DNA of 64,000 nt. It comes from Planctomycetota bacterium. GTDB lineage: Bacteria; Planctomycetota; Brocadiia; SM23-32; JAKLEA01. The notes under the pieces were generated by a model that did no database searches, was not told the origin of the DNA, and was given only the letters and a program-made list of their open reading frames with translations. A program made the translations under genes and the position numbers. The stretch covers positions 31,725 to 95,724 of the forward strand of contig JAKLEA010000024.1 in assembly GCA_022711755.1 (NCBI GenBank). Direction: 5' to 3'. Shown in pieces: positions 8,141-18,300 of the stretch; positions within the stretch are counted from its first letter, which is position 1; the number at the start of each line of letters is the position of its first letter.

Positions 8141-8608
8141 TTAGTAAAAATAAGCATTAGGCTGCGACCGCCTGCGATATATTCTTATGGCCAGTGCTCC
8201 AAATGCCAGCATCACAAGGCTTGACGGCTCGGGAACCACCCCGCTGGCTGAAGTAACTTCACTGATTGCGCCTAACTGCAATCCAACATTAATAGCGCGA
8301 GTGAAGCCGGGCGGCGGGGCTTCGCATCCGACCTGGGCGCGGAAGTAAAGATATCCATCGGTCTTGTTGGCCGGGGTGACGTTGTCATCAAAGTAGATCC
8401 AAAAAGTCAACATTGGTGGTATTGTTCCCGACAAGATCGCTTTCCGACTGGCCGGTCTGCTGATCGCCGACAGGGGCGCAAATGTTAACATAGGGTATCG
8501 GCCACCAACCCGCAGTGGTCGGCGAGTTGATCGCCATCGGAAGCGCGAGCAACCTGAGTGTAAAGACCAAAATGGTTATAATTGATAGAATCGCAACAGC
8601 AATGACAT
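8141..8608 (-). pseudogene. Frameshifted PEP-CTERM protein gene
   Basis: The last part is a clear PEP-CTERM tail ('VPEPSSLVMLAFGALAI' then RIYRRR), and the sequence just before it reads as normal beta-rich protein ('FDDNVTPANKTDGYLYF'). Continuing upstream the coding frame is lost near 8400, and the preceding portion ('GWWPIPYVNICAPVG') is in another frame. At the 5' end a good ribosome binding site (GGAGAAGGAG, 8627-8618) and ATG (8608) exist, but the hydrophobic signal-peptide-like stretch (VIAVAILSIITILVF) is in a different frame from that ATG. At least two frameshifts are therefore needed to restore one protein of about 150 residues. Sequencing error is possible but two independent errors within 200 bases are less likely than decay. 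Confidence 0.7.
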
Positions 8609-8691
8609 CTTATTCTGCTCCTTCTCCTTTCCCCGGAAAAGTACTTCTTGTCCCCAAGTCCAATTAGGATGTTCCGAAAGGGCTGGCCATG

Positions 8692-8720
8692 TTGTCATCT
8701 AAGGAGCATTAGAATATAAT
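8692..8720 (+). promoter_or_regulatory. Sigma-70 promoter heading the carbohydrate-active gene block
   Basis: TTGTCA (8692-8697), a 17-base spacer and a perfect TATAAT (8715-8720) point toward the lipoprotein gene at 8866. Since that gene and the next three overlap or nearly abut, this promoter may drive a transcript of more than 10 kb. Confidence 0.75.
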
Positions 8721-8865
8721 CAGACCTTTCAAGAATGGAAGATTACTCCGCATTTATTACCAGGGATTCCTCAAATGTCCTCTTGCCGGTGAAAGGCGCT
8801 TGCAGTAGTCTATGGCGCGACTCCAATCCGCTCGAATAAAGATTGCATTTAGCGGGAGCCGGCCC

Positions 8866-10464
8866 TTGCATCCCACATTGCGAAATATCATAAAGGCCGT
8901 CTGTGCAGTTACTTGCGCTGTCATCATTCCAGCCTGCGCGACTGTCGCTCCTCCGGAACCTCAGAAGCCCCTCGAGCCGGAGACAATCCCGAAATATCTC
9001 TGGATCGTCAATCGCAATGCCCCCGTCATGAGTTCCGTGATCTCGCAGAGCGACTGGTTGACGTGGCGTCATGCCACGTATGACCGCGTCGGAATCAGAT
9101 ACATTCTCTCACAGTGCGCCGCATCCGGCATCCGGCGAGTCTATTACCGGACCTTCGGCGGCGGGCTTGCCCAGTATCCATCCGACCTGCCCGATGCCAG
9201 AATGATGAAGCAGCCAGAGACGGGGGTTGACTATTCCGGCTTCGATCATTTGCGGGAAACAGTCGAATTCGGACACAGGCTGGGGCTTGAGGTCTGCGTC
9301 TGGTACACGTTCCTGGAGGAAAATCACGCATGGCCCGACCATCTCAGGAGCGCTTATCTGGACAATCATCCCGGTTTTTGGGAGGTTGACGCGAGCGGCA
9401 ACGTGATTGACGCGCTTCCGAGCTTCGCCTATCCGGAATACCGTCGCCAGCGAGTTGCCCTTGCGCAGGAAGTTCTCAGGAAATACCCGATTGACGGTCT
9501 GATGCTGGATTTCGAGCGTCGCGGCTCCCCGGGGCGCGGGGACAATGCGGGATACTCACAACTCGCCCTTGAGGAATTCAGGAAGAAGACCGGCAGTAAT
9601 GATTTCCCCAAACCGGACGACGAGGCATGGCGCAGGCACAGGGCGGAATACATCAACGTGACAATCCGGGATATCCGGACCGCGATTGAGCGGCAGGGCA
9701 GGAAGATTCCTCTTGTCGCAATGGTTCCGAGCCGTCTGGACGGTATCAGCAGCGTTGCGGACATTGCCGCATGGCAGGCTGGGGGATTGTTTGACCGGAC
9801 TTGTCTGATCGGCCACGGCAAGGCATGGGGATGGTGCGGCTCGCCCAGGGAGGCTTTCGAGCTTCAACAGAACCTGAAAGGGGAAAAGGGATTTGTTCTT
9901 TACGTCTATAAGGGAAGCGCCGATGAAATCCGCAAGAGCGCGGCTGAGGCGAATGAACTCGGACTGAACGAAATTATCTGGTTTGAGACCGGCCCTCTGG
10001 ATTTCAACAATCTCTGGGACCTTGTCGCTACTCAATGCATCGCCCCGGAAGTGAGAATCAAGAGGGAATTCGCGGTCTCCGAACTTCCGTCAGACGCCCG
10101 GTTGCGGGTGGACGCAGATTGCTCGGCGGATGTCTTTGTTAATGGCAAAGAAGTAGCGGCGGAATTGACCGGGACAAGGACATTAAGCATCGCCGAACAT
10201 ATTCAACCGGGTATGAATGCCATTGCCATCCGGGCCAGGCCGCTGAAGGGCGCGTCCAGACCGGGGCTGGCGGCGGTGATAGAGACGACCTCGCCGTCAG
10301 GCCAGGTCGCCAGGATGATCAGCGACGAATCGTGGCTTGCCGCGGAAACGGACGTTTCCGATCAGTGGACGACATCGGGCGCGGACGGGGATGGCAAATG
10401 GCGCAAATCCGACGCGGTGGGGATGGTCGGACTCTGGCCCCGGATGGGGAGGAAGCTGGAGTGA
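8866..10464 (+). CDS. TIM-barrel glycoside-hydrolase-like lipoprotein
   Basis: Envelope lipoprotein of about 530 residues. The TTG at 8866 has a GGGAG ribosome binding site 7 bases away and gives a compact signal peptide ending in the lipobox 'VIIPAC'; an in-frame ATG at 8812 lacks such a site and is the alternative. The central part resembles GHL10/DUF-type glycoside-hydrolase-like TIM barrels: strand motifs 'GLEVCVWYTFLEEN' and 'YPIDGLMLDFERRGS', where the Asp and Glu of LDFE are candidate acidic residues of the active site. The C-terminal part (from about residue 400) is a beta-sandwich with 'ADVFVNGKEVAA', like carbohydrate-binding domains of rhamnosidases. The stop overlaps the next gene's GTG. 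The substrate is unknown; catalysis is inferred from fold and conserved acidic residues only. Confidence 0.75.
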   Translation: MHPTLRNIIKAVCAVTCAVIIPACATVAPPEPQKPLEPETIPKYLWIVNRNAPVMSSVISQSDWLTWRHATYDRVGIRYILSQCAASGIRRVYYRTFGGGLAQYPSDLPDARMMKQPETGVDYSGFDHLRETVEFGHRLGLEVCVWYTFLEENHAWPDHLRSAYLDNHPGFWEVDASGNVIDALPSFAYPEYRRQRVALAQEVLRKYPIDGLMLDFERRGSPGRGDNAGYSQLALEEFRKKTGSNDFPKPDDEAWRRHRAEYINVTIRDIRTAIERQGRKIPLVAMVPSRLDGISSVADIAAWQAGGLFDRTCLIGHGKAWGWCGSPREAFELQQNLKGEKGFVLYVYKGSADEIRKSAAEANELGLNEIIWFETGPLDFNNLWDLVATQCIAPEVRIKREFAVSELPSDARLRVDADCSADVFVNGKEVAAELTGTRTLSIAEHIQPGMNAIAIRARPLKGASRPGLAAVIETTSPSGQVARMISDESWLAAETDVSDQWTTSGADGDGKWRKSDAVGMVGLWPRMGRKLE

Positions 10465-12851
10465 ACCCATCCGCCGGAAAACCGATTCGACTTCCAATTA
10501 CCTTTATCTTCCTGATTTCATGCCTGTGCGGGGGCATCGCCTCATGTGGCGAGAATCTCGCTCCGACCCCGGGATTTGAAGAAAACGGCCCGTGGCAACT
10601 CGTCAATCTTTTCGGCGGCAGCGGCGTCATCGCGCGGGACGACAAGGTTGCGCGTTCCGGACAATTCTCTATGAAGGTGGTGAAGGCCAACGACGCCGGG
10701 CGATGCGCGCTGCTTTTTTATTCCAAGGATTTCCGGATTCCGGTCATTGCCGACAAGGTTTGCGAGTTTGGGGCATGGGTCAAAGGCAAAGGCGGGCGCG
10801 CGGAATTCGGCGTCCAGTACCGCGACGCCGCGATGAACCACGCGGGATACGATTCCGGCGGCTTCATCCAGTTGATTGACGACTGGCAGCGCGTCAGCGC
10901 CCGGATTCGCCCCCCGCAGAACGCGCGATTCATCGAGATCGTATTGAGCCACGAGGGCAAAATGGTCTGCTGGTGGGATGACCTTGAACTGAAGATCACA
11001 AGCGACCTGCCGCCGGAACTGATCCGGTTGGATCATTCCTCCCGACCGATGGACGAGTTGATAACGCGGGACGTTCTGATTGACGGGGAACCGGCGTGGC
11101 GAGCCAACTGGATATGGGCGTCAAGCCCCGGGCAACCGCGATTCTCAGCCTTCATCAACCACGCGCAATGGCCGACGACGGTCTGCGGAACATGGGGAGA
11201 CCCCAGCGTCGGGTATCTCATGAGCAGGCTGGCGGCCGAGGGCATTGACAAGTTTTACTGGCACGTCTGCCACGGCGGGGCGACGCTCTACCCGACAAGC
11301 GTTCCGGGTTTAACGCCGTTCCGTGTTGAACCGGCGGGGATTGACTACGGTGACTGGAACGCATGGGCGAGGGCGGTCAAAGACGCCAGGCGCGGCGGGT
11401 TCACGATATGCGCCTTCGTCGAATCCCCGAAGCCGTCCGGCGAAATACTGGCCGGCATATGCGATGAAGTTGCGGGATACGCGCCTGACGGAATCATCCT
11501 GTCTTGCTGCGCGCATAACGGCAGCCCGATGCCTGTAGCGGAACTGGAAAGCTCGGCATCAGCCATCCGCGGCAGAATTGCGAAGGGAATCCGGCTCGGA
11601 ATCCTGATTCCGGGCATACGCCGCAAGGACGAATCCGCAGGAGAAGGCGCGGGGATTTCGGGGCAACATGTCGTATCGAGGGAGCTTGCGGACGCCTATG
11701 CGCGAATTGCAGAAAGACTGCGCGGCGAAGGAATCATTGACGAAGTCATCCGTTCCTGCGCGGAGATAAGCGACGCGGCTTCAGGCATGAGCGTCATGCT
11801 ACCCTCGCTTCCGGACCGGAACGCTCTTTCATCAATACTGGGCAAGGCGCGCGACCTAGGCGTGGCCGAGGCGGCCCTTCCGGAGTGCGTATCTGCTTTG
11901 ACAAAGGGCGATATCGAACCGTTCGGCGGATTCGCCATGCCCGGGGGACGCGTGGAGTTCCGACGGGAGTTGCAGCTTGACGCCGAGCCGGAGTTCGCGT
12001 GGTTGAGCGTCACCGCCGACCAGAGATATCAGCTTGAGGTTAACGGGCGAGTCATCAGTTTCGACACTGATTGGTGGAGGGCTGAGACGTACGTAATCAC
12101 GAGTTTTCTGCGCAGGGGCGCGAATACAATCAAGGTTGAAGCAACGTCGCCGCCGGGCGGAATCGGGGCGTTCCTAGCCGAAGGAGTGGTCAGATACGGC
12201 GGCAATGAGATGCGAATCGTAAGCGACGCATCATGGAAGGCGCGATGGCTTCCGATAGGCGACGAATTGCCGGTCCGAACGGTCGGGATACCGGGTCATT
12301 GGCCGCGTTATCGTTTAAAGCCTCCCGGGATGTATCTGGTTGATGAGCGCAAACGGGGGAATCTGGCAGGCGCGGCGCGGGGGGGGAGCGCAAAGGCCAT
12401 GAAAACCGCAGGGGGCGGCGATTACGCGCCGGACAAGGCGATTGACGGAGTCCTGAGCGAGTCGTCCTCATGGCATGGGGAGGGAGTGTCAAACTGGTTG
12501 GAGGTCGCCTTCCCGGAGGAGCGAGTCGTAAGGCAGGCGAGATTGTATTTCGGCTGCCTGTCGCACGACGGAAGTAACTGCGCGGGATGCAGCCCGAAGG
12601 ATTTTCGGATACAGGCCCTTTCCGGCGGTAAATGGGCGGACGTGATACAGCCTGTCCGCGGAAATCCAATCTATACGGGTGGCGACGAGTCCTTCTGTGT
12701 CAGATTTGATTTTCGTCCGTTCAAGACGTCAGCGCTCAGGTTATTCATCGAGTCGGCGCACGATGACGGAGAAAGCCAGAGTAAGCCGCAGACGCCGGAT
12801 GCGAAAGCGCGGGAAAGAGTCGTTGTGGTGCGCGAGATTGAGTTATACTGA
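10461..12851 (+). CDS. Secreted multidomain TIM-barrel protein with CBM-like and discoidin-like (F5/8C) domains
   Basis: Exported protein of 796 residues. The GTG start at 10461 overlaps the upstream stop (GTGA) and has GGAGG about 7 bases before it; the frame is open further upstream but only within the preceding gene. Domains in order: signal sequence with a possible lipobox ('GGIASC'), a CBM4/9-like beta-sandwich ('APTPGFEENGPW', residues 35-190), a TIM-barrel-like region with 'DKFYWHVCHGGATLY' (about 200-480), a jelly-roll segment like that of the upstream gene ('YQLEVNGRVISFDTDWW'), and a C-terminal F5/8 type C domain ('APDKAIDGVLSESSSWHGEG', 660-796) for glycan binding. It is a paralogue-like partner of the upstream lipoprotein. 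Enzymatic activity is inferred and the substrate unknown. Confidence 0.72.
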   Translation: MNPSAGKPIRLPITFIFLISCLCGGIASCGENLAPTPGFEENGPWQLVNLFGGSGVIARDDKVARSGQFSMKVVKANDAGRCALLFYSKDFRIPVIADKVCEFGAWVKGKGGRAEFGVQYRDAAMNHAGYDSGGFIQLIDDWQRVSARIRPPQNARFIEIVLSHEGKMVCWWDDLELKITSDLPPELIRLDHSSRPMDELITRDVLIDGEPAWRANWIWASSPGQPRFSAFINHAQWPTTVCGTWGDPSVGYLMSRLAAEGIDKFYWHVCHGGATLYPTSVPGLTPFRVEPAGIDYGDWNAWARAVKDARRGGFTICAFVESPKPSGEILAGICDEVAGYAPDGIILSCCAHNGSPMPVAELESSASAIRGRIAKGIRLGILIPGIRRKDESAGEGAGISGQHVVSRELADAYARIAERLRGEGIIDEVIRSCAEISDAASGMSVMLPSLPDRNALSSILGKARDLGVAEAALPECVSALTKGDIEPFGGFAMPGGRVEFRRELQLDAEPEFAWLSVTADQRYQLEVNGRVISFDTDWWRAETYVITSFLRRGANTIKVEATSPPGGIGAFLAEGVVRYGGNEMRIVSDASWKARWLPIGDELPVRTVGIPGHWPRYRLKPPGMYLVDERKRGNLAGAARGGSAKAMKTAGGGDYAPDKAIDGVLSESSSWHGEGVSNWLEVAFPEERVVRQARLYFGCLSHDGSNCAGCSPKDFRIQALSGGKWADVIQPVRGNPIYTGGDESFCVRFDFRPFKTSALRLFIESAHDDGESQSKPQTPDAKARERVVVVREIELY

Positions 12852-12933
12852 TTCGTGTTGCGCGCATGGGCGATGACTGTCGGGAGATGTGCTTAATGGT
12901 TCCAGTTATCGGGGGGGATGGAGGTCCGAAGCG

Positions 12934-15399
12934 GTGAAGAATATTTTCTTGATAGCTCTGGCGGCATTTATGATGTCCGCCTGTTCGGCAACAGAGAATG
13001 GCAGAAATGGTTATGACAGCAAAGCTCCCTGGCCTGGCGCGAGGCGTGACGAACTGAATTCAGGACGAGCGGATGAGATAAGGCCGTCTCTCATGCGCGG
13101 ACAATCGCCGGCGCGGGCATGGGCCTTTCAGACCGGCGGACCGGTCTATTCCGCGCCCGTCGTTGGAGCCGATGACACGGTCTATGTCGGATCAGCCGAC
13201 GGATTTTTCTACGCCATAGGGCGGGACGGCGGGCTGCGCTGGTCGTTCCGAACTGGAAGGCTTATTGACAGCGGCGCGGCTTTGTCCGCTGACGGTCGGG
13301 TATATATCCCGAGCGCGGACGGACATGTTTATGCCCTCGACGCCTCAACCGGGCGCGAAATCTGGCGCTTTGCCGCGAGAAATTCGCGATCCGACCGCGT
13401 GGAGATTGTCGGCTGGTTTGAAGGCAATGTCAGCCTTTCGCCGGACGGCGCGATATTCGCCCCGTGCGATGACTTCCACGTCTACGTCCTGGATGGACGC
13501 GGTTCATTGAAGTACGCATTCCCGACCGGCGGCATGGTCTGGAGCGTGGTTCCGACTGACGCGGCGGGCAGGCGTTTCTTCGGCTCCCTGGATTTCAACT
13601 GCTATGGCATTGACCGCGATGGCGGATTGCTCTGGAAAACTCCCACAAGGGGAATTGTCAGTTCATCCCCCGTTATTACAAGGGACGGCGGCATCTGCTT
13701 CACGAGTTTTGACGGCAATGTCTACATGCTGGACGCCATAACGGGGAAGGAAAGATGGAGATTCGACGCCGGCGAATACATATATGGCGGGGCCGCCGTT
13801 GGGACCGACGGAACGCTTTATGTCGGCGTATGCGACGGCGGGATGCTGGCGCTTCGCGATGAGGGATCGAAGGCGTCCCTGAAATGGAAATACGAGACGC
13901 TTGACGCCATTCGCGGATCGCCTGCCGTAGACGGCGACGGCAACGTATATTTCGGCAACGGCGAGGGCAAGGTGTTCTGCATTACGCAGGACGGCAACAG
14001 GCGATACTCCATTGATCTGTCCCTGAATGACGACAACGACGTCAATGCCAATATCGCGCTCGGCAGGGAGGGACTTGTCGCTGCGGTCCAGGACGGGAGG
14101 ATAGTTCGCATTCCTTACGCTCCCGGCTCGCTTGAATCCATATCCGCCCGGGTCTGCGCGGAGCCGGAAGAAGATCTCCCGCGCGACGGAACCCATCTTT
14201 TCTGGGTCACACCGGGTGGAAGCTTCATAAGTGATGAAGCGACGATCAGCGGCGTTCCGGTTGAAGCGCCGATAACGCTGAGGCTGCTGCTCCGCAAAGG
14301 GGGGGATACAATATCAGCCGGATTCAGCGCCAGCGGGATGACGCTTGATGCGGAGCCTCCATTCGCCAATCGCGTAACACTTTCGGCGGACAGGCGTTTC
14401 ATGACGGTCATCCCGAGCGAGCCGATGGCGCCCGGAAGAAAATATCGCCTTCGGATCAGGGGAATGTCCTGCTGTCCGGGGGTCAGGATTTTCGGACACG
14501 TCTGGCTGACGGAAGGCGAGAAAATCGGCGATTTTGAAACAGACGTCGAATTCCAGACGACTCCCGCCGACGCTGCGCCGGTCTTGGAACCGGAACCGCT
14601 TGTAGTCTGGCATTTCTCGGTTCACACGCCCAGCGCGGTCGCGAGCTTCGGGCAGGTCGGACTTGACGATCTTAGATTCATTGTGACTCCGGTAAGAAAA
14701 ATCTCCGAAGGATGTTGGACCGCGTGGGCGACATTGGCTGCGCCACTGGCAGCGCCGGCGGAGAAGCCCGGCGGGCAAGCGCGATATGAAGCGATACCGG
14801 GGAACAGAGCGTCATTCCCGGTTGAGGTTCGGAGAATCGGCGAGGCTGTCCTCATAAGCGCAAAGAACATCGCATTCGATCACGGCGGCGACAGGATCGG
14901 ATTGCGGACTCTGCGCATGAGCGGAGTCCCGGGACTGTTTTATGATTCACTCGGCAGATCGCGCGGGAGCCTTTTTGCCGAGGGTGAATCCCTGTCAATG
15001 GCTGGCGTGTTTTATGATGTTCCCGTGGGTGGCGCGCCTCTTTCAGGCGCGGTCAGGATCAGCAGACTGGAGATTCCGCCCGTTCCGGAGGGGTTTTCCG
15101 TGAGCGAAGTTCGCGCTGAAGGCTCAGAGATTCGAGCAGTGTATGCGAACGCCAGCGGTCTTCGCGTAGCGGGACATCATTTCGGGCTGATGCTGTTCCG
15201 CGAAGGCAGCGGGAAGGCGATCATGGTAGACTATTCGAAGTTCACCTCGCACAAGAGCGATTCGGACGGCAGGATAACAGAAACCGTTTTGAGCCTTCCG
15301 GGAAAGTTGAAGCCGTGGGGATTGGCGGAACTGCGCGCGGCTGTTATTCTTGACGGAGCAGTCATTCATAAAGGAATTCTTGAGGTAGGACAGCAATGA
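12934..15399 (+). CDS. PQQ-like beta-propeller lipoprotein
   Basis: Envelope lipoprotein of 821 residues. The GTG at 12934 has GGAGG nine bases upstream and yields a short signal peptide with lipobox 'MSAC' (Cys17). Residues 75-400 contain about eight repeats of the BamB/PQQ-like type, for example 'GSADGFFYAIGRDGGLRW', 'PSADGHVYALDASTGREIW' and 'TSFDGNVYMLDAITGKERW', enough for one closed eight-bladed propeller. The rest (420-821) is beta-sandwich with an Ig-like segment ('LSADRRFMTVIPSEPMAPG') and no enzyme motif. The repeats lack the features of quinoprotein dehydrogenases, so a scaffold or ligand-binding role is more likely than redox catalysis. Its stop overlaps the next start (ATGA), suggesting a stoichiometric complex with the 1280-residue protein. 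Confidence 0.82.
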   Translation: MKNIFLIALAAFMMSACSATENGRNGYDSKAPWPGARRDELNSGRADEIRPSLMRGQSPARAWAFQTGGPVYSAPVVGADDTVYVGSADGFFYAIGRDGGLRWSFRTGRLIDSGAALSADGRVYIPSADGHVYALDASTGREIWRFAARNSRSDRVEIVGWFEGNVSLSPDGAIFAPCDDFHVYVLDGRGSLKYAFPTGGMVWSVVPTDAAGRRFFGSLDFNCYGIDRDGGLLWKTPTRGIVSSSPVITRDGGICFTSFDGNVYMLDAITGKERWRFDAGEYIYGGAAVGTDGTLYVGVCDGGMLALRDEGSKASLKWKYETLDAIRGSPAVDGDGNVYFGNGEGKVFCITQDGNRRYSIDLSLNDDNDVNANIALGREGLVAAVQDGRIVRIPYAPGSLESISARVCAEPEEDLPRDGTHLFWVTPGGSFISDEATISGVPVEAPITLRLLLRKGGDTISAGFSASGMTLDAEPPFANRVTLSADRRFMTVIPSEPMAPGRKYRLRIRGMSCCPGVRIFGHVWLTEGEKIGDFETDVEFQTTPADAAPVLEPEPLVVWHFSVHTPSAVASFGQVGLDDLRFIVTPVRKISEGCWTAWATLAAPLAAPAEKPGGQARYEAIPGNRASFPVEVRRIGEAVLISAKNIAFDHGGDRIGLRTLRMSGVPGLFYDSLGRSRGSLFAEGESLSMAGVFYDVPVGGAPLSGAVRISRLEIPPVPEGFSVSEVRAEGSEIRAVYANASGLRVAGHHFGLMLFREGSGKAIMVDYSKFTSHKSDSDGRITETVLSLPGKLKPWGLAELRAAVILDGAVIHKGILEVGQQ

Positions 15400-18300
15400 T
15401 CCTTGCCCGGACAATTATCCCGGTAATGGTGATCCTGATCGCCTCGGCTGTATTATCGGCGCCGTTTAGTCGCGCAGGCAGTCTTGAGGACGACTGGATA
15501 CCGATAACCATCGCTTGTTCTCTCGGAGATGATGCGGCAGGCTCCTTCGATCCCGAATCTCCCGCGTGGAAATCGGCCGCGTCGGCGTGCTTCTTCCATG
15601 ATATTTCAAGCCGGAAGGTTGATCCGATTCAACCGACCGTTCTGGTCGGCAGGCTCAAAGACGCTCTCATCATTCAAGCCTTCATGCCGTTGCCGGAGGG
15701 GGCGAAGCCGAAAGCCGACGCGCGCGGGCGAGACGGCAATGTCTGGGATGACGACGCGTTCGAGGTCTTCATTGATCCGGGGCATTCGCATTCGATTTAT
15801 TACCAATTCATCGTCAACGCCGCCGGAGCAAAATGGGATTCCAGGGGAAAGGACGGCTCATGGAGTGTCGAGTGGGACGCGAAGACTGAAATCCGCATGG
15901 GCGGCTGGGCCGCCCTGCTGCGAATCCCCTACGCCTCGCTCGGCAAGGAGCCGACAGACGGCGATCTCTGGGGTTTCAACGCGGCATGGGACAGGCAGAC
16001 GCCGCGGCAGGGGGTATTTGCATGGGTGTCGGTGCTGGAAACCCTCCATGAGCCGGGCAGGTTCGGACATCTGCTTTTCACGTCCGGGGCATTGCCGTGC
16101 AGCGTCGCCGGCGCGCCTTTGCTGAAGGACGATCGTCTGGAAATCCCGGCAAGAGCGCCCCGCAATTCCACCGTTCGCATGACTGTCTCGGAGTTGTCCT
16201 CCGGAAAACCCGCGAAGAATATCATCGAGACGGAAGCGAAGACCGTGGCGGACGAACCGATCAGGTTCAGCGTGGAATGGCCGAAGGCGAATGGATTCCG
16301 AATGACGGGCGATTTTCTGGCTGCGGTCGCTGTTTCCGATCAGGCCAGGAAGATATTCTGGCGCGCCGTCGCGCCGATCAGCGTTCCGGAGCCTCTGAAC
16401 GTACGGTTGAAGACGCTCGCCTTGAGACAGGCGGCGCTTCTTGAGATTGACGCGACCGGCATTGGGATTCCATTGCCGGCGGGGGATTGCGTTGTCGAGT
16501 TCAGGCCGAAGGAAGGCGGCAAACCGACGCTGTCGAGAAAGGTTGATCTGGGTAATACCGGCATGGCTGACATCGAGATCGGAACGGCGGAACTCGCTCC
16601 CGGAGATTACATTGCGAACGTCGCGTTCATCTCCGGCGATAAAACTATCTTCAACAAAGAAATCCCCTTCATTACGACGGGCAAACCTGAATGGCTTGGT
16701 TCGAAGCAAGGCTTCACCGACAAGGTATTGCCGCCATGGACGCCGATTGAGGTCGCCGGGCGAACGGTTAAGGTTTCCGGCAGGAGCTACGAATTCGCGG
16801 GACTTCCCGGGCCGGCGAAAGTCACTATCGGAAGCGCGGAAATCCTAGCCGGGCCGATTGAGTTCCGCGTGGTCAGCGGGGGCGTGGAGCAGAAATTTAC
16901 AAAGACGGCTGTCGAATGCATGGAGAAATCGGAAACGAAGGCCGTGCTGAAATCCGAGGCGTCCGGCGAAGACTGTTCGATACTCTCGAAGACCACAGTC
17001 GAATTCGACGGCCTGATACGCTCTGATTTCCGCCTTGACGCAAAGGGCAAGGCGATTGACTCCTTCCGGATGGACGTGCCCATCAGGAAGGAATACGCGA
17101 ATTACCTGTATCACTTCCCCGGCAAGTGGAACAGCTCGTTCAACGTCGGGGCCTTCCCGGACAGGGACACGGCATTCCCGTTCAAGCCTTATGTATGGAT
17201 CGGGGACGAGGAACGAGGATTCTCATGGTTCTGCGAATCCGACCGGAATTTCAATCCGGCGGACAGGAACGAAGTCACCAGGATTATCCATGAAAATGAC
17301 ATAGTAATACTCAGCATCAATGTGATTTCATCCCGCGCCGAAACTGCAAAGCCTATTGAGTTCACGTTCGGGTTCCAGGCGACGCCGGTTAAAACACCGG
17401 ACAAGGACGTCTGGGATTATCGAATCTGCCACGCCGGGAATTACGGCATCCAGGATCAGCCCTACGCGCCGAGCGGGCGGATCATCTATCCCGCAGAAGG
17501 GAACATCAATTTCGGACAAGGAACGCTTGAGGTCTGGGTCCGCAACAACTTCGATTCGGACGTTCCCATCGAAGAGCCGGGCAACAAGGGCGCGCTGAAC
17601 CGCGACCTGTTCACGGTGGTCTTTCCGAACGACGACCGCATCGGGCTTTACTGGAACATTGACGACCGGGGGATGCGCGTTTATTCGCGCGAGGGGGGAG
17701 CGTACCCGATCATCGTCGGGACCGCCTCAAAATGGAAGCCGGGCGAGTGGCATCACGTGGCGCTGACGTGGGGGACTACCATCGGCGTCTGGGTTGACGG
17801 AAAACGCCTGGGGTCGAAGCTTCACACGGGCAGCGTGTCGTCCGACCCGCGCGGGGCGGAGCTTGTCTTCGACGTCAAGCCGGGGCATTTCGACGTTGAC
17901 GCAATCCGCATATCGGACGTCCCGCGCCTGAAATTCGACGTGACCAAACCGCCGGAGGCCGATGAGCACACGCTTCTTCTCGATCAACTTGACGAGAGAT
18001 TCAAGCCGGACGGGAAATTGCAGACCATGCCCATGAAAGGGATATCCGGGCTGGTGACGGGGCAGATTGAATTCGCAAAGGGGCGTTTCGGCAACTGTCT
18101 CGCGTCGAAGGCAGGCTCCGGAAAGATGAGCTATCTGGATCATCTCGCGTCCATCGGCGTGCGCACGATCTGCTTCCACGAGCACTGGACGGACATACAG
18201 AATTACACCTCGACGACCCACGGCGAGAAGCTGAAGGCGCTCGTGAAGGCCTGCCACGAGCGCAACATCCAGGTGCTGCCGTACTTCGGCTACGAAATCT

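Noticed and set aside
12934..15399. PQQ-dependent dehydrogenase
   Set aside because: The propeller repeats are of the BamB-like type, and no quinone-site Trp-docking disulfide or heme motif is seen.
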